A program made the position numbers and the translations under genes. DNA of 64,000 nucleotides from Nilaparvata lugens (lineage: Eukaryota > Arthropoda > Insecta > Hemiptera > Delphacidae), in the NCBI RefSeq assembly GCF_014356525.2, contig NC_052509.1:35067913-35131912 (forward strand). The letters are read 5' to 3'. The notes under the pieces are model-generated. The model saw only the letters and a list, made by a program, of their open reading frames with translations. It made no database searches and was not told the DNA's origin. Each line of letters begins with the position of its first letter. Position 1 is the stretch's first letter. Below, in pieces: positions 54,825 to 64,000 of the stretch.

Positions 54825-55078
54825 ACAAAAAAATCTGTTGTGGCACACTCACACAACTTTCCTTGATGAAAATTGATCTGACGCTAGTGTGCATGCGCAT
54901 CTCAAGTCTACTTGTAAACATAGATCTGAGCCAGCTGGTGACAGGACAATAACGCTGGAGACATACGAGGTCTGCTATCTCTTCTTAGTGAATCATTTAA
55001 TAGAATCAACAGTTGCCGATAGTTTGCAATTGGATAATCACATTTTCTTGAATTTCAAGCTTATTTTCAATTTATAGG
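54825..55078. repeat. CA-repeat element, copy 3 (5' part only)
   Basis: Matches the first 250 bp of copy 1 (GACGCTAGTGT, GAGGTCTGCTATCTCTTC) and stops before the CA run. Confidence 0.65.
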
Positions 55079-56820
55079 TAACTCATGTGAAACTCCTTGA
55101 CGGTCCTGGTTTTCTTCTTTAGATCAAAATCGTTTGATTGGCGGTGGGTCCAGGCTTCGGTCTCAGCACGTGTGGAATTTTAATTTAATATCTCCTTCAC
55201 CAAATAAACAAAGGGATAATTTAACTTTAAACTCTTGATTTATCGATTGATGAAAATAGATTTACGAATAACAAATAGAATAGCCTAAAATATTGGCTCA
55301 CAAATAAAACATATAAAATCGAACAAAAATTTTACAAATAGGTCTTGGTAACTTTAACGAGGTCTTAATGGTGAGGATTTCAAAAGAGAAGTGAAGTCTT
55401 TTTTCTAAGCTTCTTGGCTAGAATCTTTTTTCTGAGAATCTCGGTGTAATAAATTTGCATGAAAATTTGCTATTGGTAGAACGATTATGACGTAGACGTG
55501 ATGTCAGTGGCAAGCAATAGAATATAATTCCTTTAATTACAATAATAATTCAATTTGTAAAAGTCTTAAAACTGCTTAATCTCCTAGACATAGTTCCTCT
55601 TATACAATGTATATGTGTTAGCATATATGATAAGGCAGGTTTGTTGTTTGATAACAGATTAACATATGTTGTTTTCAAACGATCAACTTTTTTGGTGCTA
55701 TTTCTATGCAATATGATTGGCTTATACTTGCCAAAGAGATTCAATCACCATGTGGTTCATTTGAAACAATAATTAATAATTTAATATTCTTATACAATTC
55801 TTTTTATGTTTGAAACTGTTATAATTAATTTCTGCTGCTCTTATCAATAATATAATGTTCATGCTATGACCTAGTTAGTTACAATAATACTTAACATTAT
55901 AATACAATTTCTTAAATAATAAATAATTTCAACAATAATACATACATTTTATTTTTATATTCGAAATTCTTGGTCCTCTATCGATAGTTTTTAATTTTAG
56001 AAATAATATTACAGCTTGCATGGAATCTGGCATGACATTTTACAATATGTTGAATCAGTCAGCTGTGTTTGAGCTGCTTTAAAACATCTGATCAATAGTA
56101 AACAAAGTGTAACCTCAAAATTCAATGAGCAATTCATAAATGGTTCGTGCTTTATTTGCAGAATAATTATAATTTTATTAAATAATTCTTTAGAAAATAT
56201 ACAGTACAGAACGGTACTCTTATCCAATATACAGTTACTGATAAGGAAGCTTTATTGCTCGGTCGCCAACTATTCCCTTAGCAAATTCTTTCATTTTAAA
56301 AGGGTAATCACAATTTTCTGGCTAGTTCTCTCCTTCTCATGAGGTTTATTCAAAATGATTCATCACAATATATATATACAAAGGTCTACAAAATTAACTG
56401 TATAGTTTAACACCGTAATTTTTTTTATTAACATTATGACATTCACAATCATGAATAATATATCAATTGAACTACTGTATATACCTATATACCTTTTTCA
56501 AAGTTTAGAATCATTAAAACTGCCTGTAGTGTTTTGAATTATGGCATGTGTTTCCTCTGATCCCACAACTGTGAGTAATTGATAAAGCAGAAGTTATTAA
56601 AGATAGTGCTGTAATTCGAATATCAGAACTTCAAAACTGAATGAAGTATGAACATATTAGTTTTTGACATTATATTTTATATTAATATATATTAGGTAGA
56701 AGTAAAATGACACTCATTCTCTCACCCATTAATCTATTTACTCACCCGGATAAGTAAGAAAGTCGTGTTTCAGTTGATTCGTTGTTGATTATCCATATTT
56801 ACCAATATTATTACAGTGTA
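55079..56820. other. Intergenic, unassigned
   Basis: Between the divergent P450 and TBC1D13 genes. No exon, promoter motif or known repeat could be supported. Confidence 0.4.
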
Positions 56821-56821
56821 T

Positions 56822-56986
56822 TGTATTTTGATAACTTCAAACTGAAAAAAACACATTCTTTTGGTGTAACGACGACCATTTAGTGCTGGTGTCGTACATT
56901 CTCAAGCCAAACAGAAACTTGAAACGGTCGTCGCCACACCAAAAGAATGTGCGTGTTTTTTTTCACTTTAAAGTTATCAAAATGAA
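56822..56986. repeat. Hairpin element (arms about 57 bp)
   Basis: ATTTTGATAACTTCAAACTG and CACATTCTTTTGGTGT with ACGACGACC mirror GGTCGTCG, ACACCAAAAGAATGTG and AAAGTTATCAAAATGAAAT, with a loop of about 50 nt. Confidence 0.75.
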
Positions 56987-58424
56987 ATATGGTTAATGTT
57001 CAACTCTCTACAGGCGCACTAAGACATTACCTCCGTGAACTTGGAGGTGTAGTGACTGAGACCGTAATTGAAAAAAATTTCAAAGACAACCAATAGGGTA
57101 ATCGCTTTTTCAAGAATTGACAGAAAAATGTTGAATACAAGTTCAGTTATAGGGTCTAGAAATTCAAAATAACTAAACCTTATTGACTTCTATATCGCCC
57201 AGAATAGGCGATTTTTCTGCTCTTACAAGCGTTTTCTTAGCTTTTTGAAAATTCAAGAGAAAATTCTTATGTTTGGTACAAAATTTCAGGTACAGGTAAC
57301 TTGAGGTGTATTAGTTATGTAGGCTATTGAAAGGGCTTAGAAAGTGTGCTAGAAATTGGCGTTTCCAGTGTTTATCTGTGTTTTATCAGGATTTTCAAAA
57401 CCAAATGAGCAGAAAATGTTCAAATTTTATACAAATTTTTAGCATATGGAATAACAGTTCAAGGAATGAAATGACAAATTTATAGCAACACTGAATTGGG
57501 TTATTAATTGCGCTATAATGATACCCCTGCCATTTAGCAGATAATCTTAACTTAGCTGGGGGACTCTAGCCTTTGCATGTTAGAAGATACCATCATAAAT
57601 ATTAATATAATTTGTGCAAGAGCGCGTTTAATTATGCATAACCAAGCATGCAGACGAGAAACGTACAATTTCTGAAAAGAGCAAAAGGAACACTCACACT
57701 GTAAGCATGCACTTGGTTGCGTTCAGTGTGAACAACATGTTTCAATAGCATTTTTCAAATTTTGTTTTTCGGGTCATGCATGATTTGACATAAATTTGCA
57801 CATACCCATTCAATGTGATCATACCCTTATTTTCATGTATCAGGATATTATTCATATTATTACTGTTGTGACCAAGAATAAATCTTTCAAGTAGTATCCT
57901 ACCAGAGTGTCAATAGACATATCATTGGTTCATTAGCACTATTGAAAAATATACATAGATTTTTCATGATATGACATGGTCTTACATATGATATAAATAA
58001 AAAAACTCTGATATCTCACTCTGCAACAAATTATTATTTACTCTGTATCGATCAGCCATAACCCATAAAGAACACTTTACTTATTGGTACTTACTTCCGA
58101 TGAGTAAGATGTATTGCTCATGGTCTTGGATCAGGGAATTGTCAAGTTTCCATTCTGTTCTTATTCTGTGGCTATGGTAGGTAACCGTCTGCTTCAAGTA
58201 ACTAAAAACAGAACAGATATGATTTTGATTTATCTATTCAAGTATACAAATACAAGAAGTAGTATACTCCATTCTCCTTTTGATTAAACACTTCAGTTAT
58301 TAAGAATCAAACTAACCTAATCTAATGTCTCATGTTAGTTACTTAAACAAATTAGTTAAGAACAGAGATCAATGTTTTTTCGTGTTTTCTTGTGTGTAAC
58401 TTGGTTCAAAAGTTAAAATGAGAA
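56987..58424. other. Upstream region of TBC1D13
   Basis: No supported gene. 58143-58170 repeats the end of the MITE at 53282, so part of this stretch is repeat-derived. No clear TATA box. Confidence 0.4.
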
Positions 58425-58444
58425 ATGACATCTTACAAACAAAG
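58425..58444 (+). CDS. TBC1D13: TBC1D13 exon 1 (start)
   Basis: A 20-nt coding part, MTSYKQ plus two bases, with donor GTAGGT. An earlier ATG at 58418 gives the wrong phase for exon 2. Only the ATG at 58425 joins exon 2 in the conserved frame. Confidence 0.75.
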
Positions 58445-61400
58445 GTAGGTTATGTCGTATGACTATTTCTTATTACGTTGTAATGTTTTTTCAAAATTTA
58501 TCCGATATAGCCTGATACATGAGTTTATGCTTATATTAATACTTCATTTTATTTTTCCAGATGCAAAGAATTCGAAGATATTTTGCTTGCAGAAGACATC
58601 GATTTGGAAAAACTAAGGATCCTCTGTTTCAATGGTGAGTGAGTAGGAGGTATTATTTTATGGTAGCCTAGTTGGCTAATCTAGAGTTGTTGGAAACTAT
58701 TTAGACTTTGACAAATGTTGCATGTATTTTTTTATTTTCAAAACTATTCAAAAAAATGTGTACTTTAAATAATTTTTCTGGTGTCTCATGCTTGCTTTTT
58801 TATATTTTTAAAATAAATTACCGCAAAACAGTTTGTCTTGAAAGATAATTAAATTAACTTGGTGGAATACCATATTACTTTATTTTATCTCAAATAGTCA
58901 GATTTGAACAATCATAGATGTAAAAATTTGAAACTAATACGGTAACTTAGTTATATAAGAGCAAGGAAAATATTATAGGCTTTATTAGCTTACCTACAAA
59001 TAAAGTAGGCGTAGTTATATGATAGGCCTATCTATGATTATGCATGGTCATGGATATCAAATTTCACATTATTCAACTGGTGACGCCCACTTTTTTAATA
59101 TCGTACGTTATTCTAAACATGACATGTTTCATGATAAAAAAAATTATAACTCAACGAAAGATTATTGAGCCTGTTTAACTCCAATTAATTATTATATCAA
59201 GTTAGCAGATGTATTGACCTGTTTGTATCTGATTTCCTCACAACGTCATTTATATGGCAACATTTTTCTAGGTGTTCCTGATGAACATACCCACCGACCA
59301 TTATGTTGGAGGCTATTATTCAACTACCTACCACCTTCACGGTGCTCTTGGAGTCAAATACTGCAAAGAAAAAGGGAACTCTACAGACAATTTATAGGTG
59401 ACTTATTTACTTCATTTTCAATGAATCACATAGATTTGATTCATAGATTTAAACCTCAAATCATTAAACATAGATTTAATGTAGTGGTGCACATCTTGTC
59501 ATCTATGTCTACTCAGAGCTAACGATTTATAATCAAACTATAAGTAATTAGGGTACTTATTTTCAACGGACACATCAGGTACCTATTTTTTCACTTTTTT
59601 CAAATTTCACTATTAAAAAAAAACACTTCGAAAAAAATCTTGTGACAACTGTCAATTCACTGTTTAAAACTCAAACCCATCCCAACCAAACCTTACTAGT
59701 GTGTGGGAACATACGACTTACCGCCGCCTCAAAGAAATAGTGGATGCGCTGATTGCGCTCCTCACAATCGTCATATCTTTTCTTAAACTGGAACTCAACC
59801 AGTTAGCCAGGGAAGTCGGCCTTTTTCACACTAAATCTACGTTAGGTATGGTCACTTCTATTTGATCACTAGTAGTCCTATTTCACTTTTTGGCTAAATT
59901 GCACTGTTCCCCACACATTTTACACGTTGTAACACTCTCAAAAATATTTTGTTTTAACATAAAATCTAAACTTCCTCATCTTTGAACTTTGTTCTCTCTA
60001 AATATTCTACCCTACAACCAACACAATCCATTTTGAAATAACTAGAGGTTCAACAGTTTCAAACAAACTTTGTTGATTAAAATATAAACCACGATTTTTT
60101 TTCTTTATAAAGAGCAACCATAATTACAAAAGAATGATCATAATTACACACAGGATGGTCTCTTTTGCATTTATAATTTAAAGTAGGCTATCCTAATTTT
60201 TTATAATTTTAATCTAGGCAACCATAGGTCTATGTTTGTTTAATCAGTTTAGTGATGGAAAACATAAACAAAACCAACCCTAACCTTGATGAAGCGAAGA
60301 ACGTTAATTTTAAATTTATATTAATATAATTTAAATGCAAAAAAATGCTGTTTCAAGTTAAACAAAATATCATCGCATAATCAAATCCATAAGTTTCATA
60401 AGGAATAGAGTAGCCTAAGTACATCTTTTTAAAAACCTGTTGTGCCTGTTAGAAATAATTACCATAATTAGGTGTACGGAGTTCACACAACATGAATACA
60501 CACCGTGTCCCACGAAGAGGCTTACACGTTTAATTTTATACTACGTGCCCATTCATGCACCGAACTTTTTTAAATTTTACACAGTTTACAAAGTAGGTTC
60601 TGGAAATATTCTGGGAAAATTTCAGCTCCGTAACCTTCCTAGAAACAAAATAGCGGCATATTGAAAATTTTACCAATTCGCTTACTACTTTCATGAATTA
60701 TAATCTGATTTGTTTACTACGTTGCGGTAGTCTTGCCTCATTTGATGGTACCAGAAATGGATCAATCAATCTTCCAACAAGATGGTGCTCCACCTCATTT
60801 CGCAAAACATGTCAAGCAATTACTAAATGACAAACCTCATGGTCGTGGAAGTGAATTTTTAGATTGGCCACCCAGATCACCAGATTCAACTGTTTTTGTG
60901 ACTTCTTTCTATGGGGTTACTTGAAGGAAAACATTTATACCTATAGAATAATAATGATGATGAGGAACTAAAACGATCAATAGAAGAGGAACTTCTCCGG
61001 ATACCGCGGAGTTTCTTTGTAAAAGCTTACAAATCAATCCTTAGGCATTGTTATCAGTGTGTTGCTGTGGACGTGTTTCAATTTGAAAAATTTTGGACTT
61101 TGGGTTTTTCATTAGTCTATGTTCTAGTTTTTTTATTTAAAAGTCATATTGCCCTAAAGTGCATAAAATCTTCGGGGACGAAATTTCACTTTCCACTCTG
61201 GAAATGTATTTACAGTGAACATAACCTACTGTTACTGAGACTGTGTTGTAGAATATTCCCAAAGCTTTAAAATGACATGTAGTTGAAGACTATTTTCTGT
61301 AAGTCCACTGTAGAATATCCCAAAATCTTTAAAATGACATCCAATTGAGGGCTGTAAGTCCATTTTTCACTTCTGGAGCGTCATTGGAAAAAGAGAGAAA

Positions 61401-63727
61401 AGTATGGTTTGCAGCCAAAGTTACATTTTTCCCTCCATATTAGGCCTATGCTAAACCTGACAATTAGAAAACCGTGTATATCAATAATCCTTGAAGGTAC
61501 AGACTTGAAAATATTATCAATCTCTTTGTCATCATGTGTAGAAATAGAATATCCATTCCATGATAGCAATCTTAAAAATAGATGTCATGAAAAACCATGG
61601 AATGGATATTCTATTTTTTCACATGATGACAAAGAGATTGATACAATTTCCAAGTCTGTACCTTCAAGGATTATTGAGATACACGGTTTTCTAATTGTCA
61701 GGTTTAGCATATTCCCGACTCCCATCACGAATTTTACACCAGAAATTTGTTTAGTTGTGTTTGGTAGAAGTGTTTCAATCGTGGGAATCATTAGGATATA
61801 TTACAGATTATATGCTTTCACTTCAGTTATTCTTATTCACTTAATTCAATTGACCTAAGTAATTAAAAAATTAGCTGTAAAATGAATGAGACTCTGAAAA
61901 TAAATTATGTAATTTGACTAGTACATATAATGAATAAAAAATAAATCTGTTTGCGTTCGCAAAGTTTCTTCTAATAAATCAGCATTTTTTAACAGATGAG
62001 ATGATTGTAAACCCTGGCGATGCTGAACCTGGCAACGAGAATAGAGAGAGAGTCGACGTCACTTTTTCTGATCATCCTTTGAATTGCAACCCGGATAGCC
62101 TCTGGCAAACATTCTTCAAAGATAATGAAGTACTGCTACAAATTGATAAAGACGTTAGGTGAGTAAAATTACTGTACAAATGCCAAGATATAGTATGGCT
62201 AAAACAATTATTATATTACATTATAGCCCAAGTCTATATTCTAAATTATATTAATCCCGTCAAATAGTCATTTTGCAGGAAACAGCCCTAAAAGAATTTC
62301 TCTTGTCGGTTTTATATGTATTTTGGGGCGCTGAATTCGAATATGAAATTTTCTTACACGCCAGAGGGTGGCTTCACCGCTGAAACCCCCAAAACCCCCA
62401 AATTGTGGGACTTTTCTCAATTTTTCCATTTTATTTCGAAACCCTCTGGTTTCTTGAGAAAAAGCATTTTGTACTCAATATTACAGAGACAGACCTAGTT
62501 CTTGTGCCCGGGGAATGATACTGATTCTCCCGCACATTCTCATGTAATGAGATTCTTCAGATTAAAATACGTACTCAATTGATATCATCATAATAACTCA
62601 GTCAAATGGTAATTTGTCAGGAAACAGCCCCGAAAGTATTTTCTTCGTCGGTTTCATATGTATTTTGGGGCGCTAAATTTTAATATGAAATTTGCTGACG
62701 CGCCAGAGGGATGCTTCACCCCTAAAAACCTTTAAAACCCCCAAATTTTGGGACTTTCCAAAATTATTTCATGTTATTTCGAAAACCTCAGGTTTGTTGA
62801 GATAAAAAAATGCCTTAGAAAATTAAAGACAATAAAATTTCCAATAAATTGAGTGGTCGCGCGGGATTCTACGATTTCTGGTTTTTAAGCTACAAATTTT
62901 CTAAAAAAGGGTATTTTTCAAAGTTTTTTTTTTTAAATTCTGGAATCTCACTTCTTCCAATCTATACAACTTAAGATTATTATAAAGTAGTGCAATGATG
63001 AGAAATCACATATCATGTGAAAGTACAATTCTGAACAGATTCCTCAGGAATTTTGAAATTATTTTATTTAGTAAAGGGGTGAGGAGGAATACTAGCAAAA
63101 ATAGAAAACGATGTCCCACATCCAAAATACAAAATTCTCATTTTTATATTTTTCAAGGCCTCCCTAACCAATCGAATCAATATTTTAGATCATATTGTTA
63201 TACAAGGGTTATGTTCTATCAGAATCAACTGTTAGATCCACCATTCAATTTGCCGCAACTTGAACCACTCAATTTATTGGTAATTTTATTTTCTTCAATT
63301 GTGTAGAGAATGCTTTTGCTCGAGAAATCAGAGGGTTTCGAAATAGAATGGAAAAATTGAGAAAAGTCCCAAAATTTGGGGGTTTCAAGGGGGAAGCCGC
63401 CCTCTGGTGTGTAAGAAAATTTCATATTCGAATTCAGTGCCCCAAAATACATACAAAACCGACGATAAAAATTTTTTTAGGGCTGTTTCATGAAAAATTA
63501 CCATTTGACTGGACTGTATCTAGTTTTCATGATTGTGTTATTTTTATGTGTTTATGTTTTTATTTTTCAGGCGTTTGTACCCTGAAATCTCGTTCTTCCA
63601 GCAACCCACCGAATTTCCTTGCCAAGCTATAGTACACAGCGAAGGAACCAAAAGACTGCACAAAAGAGTGCAACATTCAGTTCTCAAGTCGGCCAATGTG
63701 GTTAGGAAAGGACTCGGAATCACAAGG
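58425..63727 (+). CDS. TBC1D13: TBC1 domain family member 13, 5' portion (5 exons)
   Basis: TBC1D13 proteins are Rab GTPase-activating proteins (family knowledge: reported to act on Rab35 in vesicle traffic). Exons: 58425-58444, 58561-58634, 59272-59397, 61996-62158, 63571-63727. They sum to exactly 540 nt, or 180 codons, and all phases agree. The protein starts MTSYKQRCKEFEDILLAEDI. The matches to animal TBC1D13 are strong: EKLRILCFNGVPDE, LCWRLLFNYLPPSRCSW, RELYRQFI, VTFSDHPLNCNPDS, FKDNEVLLQIDKDVRRLYP, EISFFQQPTEFPC. The start ATG is preceded in frame by TGA. The TBC catalytic core (Arg and Gln fingers) should lie past 63727. Intron 3 (2.6 kb) and intron 4 (1.4 kb) hold repeats. The gene is divergent from the P450. 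Confidence 0.92.
58561..58634 (+). CDS. TBC1D13: TBC1D13 exon 2
   Basis: Acceptor ATTTTTCCAG, donor GTGAGT. It encodes CKEFEDILLAEDIDLEKLRI and LCFNG, matching the conserved N-terminal helix of TBC1D13. Confidence 0.9.
59272..59397 (+). CDS. TBC1D13: TBC1D13 exon 3
   Basis: Acceptor TTTTTCTAG, donor GTGACT. It encodes VPDEHTHRPLCWRLLFNYLP, then a segment rich in Arg/Lys ending RELYRQFI. The CWR-LLNYLP pattern is the beginning of the TBC fold. It is phase 1 at both ends. Confidence 0.92.
   Translation: MFLMNIPTDHYVGGYYSTTYHLHGALGVKYCKEKGNSTDNL
60500..61160 (+). mobile_element. Truncated copy of the Tc1/mariner element at 20499
   Basis: Starts ACACCGTGTCCCACG and is colinear with 20499-21180. 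The transposase remnant has VPEMDQSIFQQDGAPPHFAK and [11 protein letters not shown], then a frame change. The right end is missing. It lies in TBC1D13 intron 3. Confidence 0.75.
61451..61713. repeat. Palindromic MITE in TBC1D13 intron 3
   Basis: TGACAATTAGAAAACCGTGT, AATAATCCTTGAAGGTACAG and GAATATCCATTCCATG mirror CATGGAATGGATATTC, CTGTACCTTCAAGGATTATT and ACACGGTTTTCTAATTGTCA. Confidence 0.8.
61996..62158 (+). CDS. TBC1D13: TBC1D13 exon 4
   Basis: Acceptor TTTTTTAACAG, donor GTGAGT. It encodes DEMIVNPG, an acidic and variable stretch, then DVTFSDHPLNCNPDSLWQTF and FKDNEVLLQIDKDVR. It is among the most conserved TBC1D13 segments. Confidence 0.93.
62255..63520. repeat. Three copies of a ~230-bp repeat in TBC1D13 intron 4
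   Basis: Copies at 62255-62490 (+), 62605-62830 (+) and about 63290-63520 (inverted) share GGAAACAGCCC/GAAACAGCCC, GTATTTTGGGGCGCT, CGCCAGAGGG and CCCCCAAATT. No coding content. About 62830-63290 is unassigned. Confidence 0.7.
63571..63727 (+). CDS. TBC1D13: TBC1D13 exon 5
   Basis: Acceptor TATTTTTCAG, donor GTAAAT. It encodes RLYPEISFFQQPTEFPCQ, then LHKRVQHSVLKSANVVRKGL and GITR. It ends in phase 0; the next exon lies outside the window. Confidence 0.92.
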
Positions 63728-64000
63728 GTAAATTGCATTGACTCATTACATTTTTTATTCTAATACTGATCAATAACATATATATAGAATGACCCATATT
63801 TATTTGACCTTTGCTATAAGGTCGGTAGTGACCATAGGGCCTAATGATATGAAACCAAACTATACCTTTATAGATCCTATTAATAGATTTTCTAAACAAA
63901 TTACTTGTTGACAGAACAAAGATTATGTACAGAACTCTCCAAGATAGAAGACAGTACCTAACTGTCTTCAGGGTAACTGTTACCTGAGGACGAAAAATAC

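Noticed and set aside
56700..56830. Possible minus-strand exon ending at GTGAGT near 56747
   Set aside because: No usable acceptor, and the best frame is closed by a stop just upstream.
57000..57060. CTCTCTACAG as a splice acceptor of a plus-strand exon
   Set aside because: The following frame soon closes, and TBC1D13 has its start at 58425 with a complete phase chain.
59722..59774. Minus-strand exon as part of a conserved host gene
   Set aside because: The alternative frame (FKKRYDDCEERNQRIHYFF) also looks coding but does not splice in phase to 58201; no family is recognised. Kept only as a finding.
1..64000. CRISPR arrays, tRNA or rRNA genes
   Set aside because: The regular repeats are eukaryotic satellites without unique spacers, and no tRNA cloverleaf or rRNA signature was recognised by eye.

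Overview
This is an insect nuclear genome window, AT-rich and full of transposable elements. It most likely comes from a planthopper-like hemipteran; that is my impression from the repeat families and is not proven by the sequence. Only two host protein-coding genes can be supported, and both run off the window. (1) A cytochrome P450 of the CYP2 clan lies on the minus strand. Eight exons spread over 48 kb (52225 down to 4146) code for about 435 residues. The last exon, with the heme-binding Cys, lies beyond the left edge. (2) The 5' half of TBC1D13, a Rab GTPase-activating protein, lies on the plus strand. Five exons (58425 to 63727) encode the first 180 residues, and the TBC catalytic domain lies beyond the right edge. 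The two genes are divergent, with 6.2 kb between their start codons.

Almost everything else is mobile DNA inside P450 introns, the intergenic gap or TBC1D13 introns. From left to right: a jockey-like LINE broken only by stop codons (2-2098); a matryoshka of MITEs between P450 exons 8 and 7 (4377-7741), including one MITE inserted into its own relative at TTAA; LINE remnants (12480-15060); a Ty3/Gypsy element with LTR, primer site, gag, a -1 slippery site and pol (16095-20313), cut off by a palindromic element that was itself hit at its centre by a Tc1/mariner-type element; a LINE inserted into another palindromic MITE (22572-25018); a decayed RNA-virus-type superfamily 1 helicase reading frame that overlaps the start of a LINE endonuclease ORF by 8 bases (27207-29019); a Gypsy integrase and LTR remnant (30430-31199); and LINE pieces (31230-37060).

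The 19.4-kb P450 intron 2 (31589-51030) also holds two arrays of the same ~153-bp satellite in opposite orientation (37790-40440 and 48480-50650), a dead mariner (44103-45437), large palindromes and MITEs. The intergenic gap and the TBC1D13 introns carry MITEs, CA-repeat elements and a second copy of the Tc1/mariner fragment.

The most interesting candidate is the helicase/endonuclease ORF pair at 27207-29019. It looks like either a captured viral helicase serving as the upstream ORF of a LINE, or an endogenous viral element abutting a LINE. No tRNA, rRNA or CRISPR was recognised.
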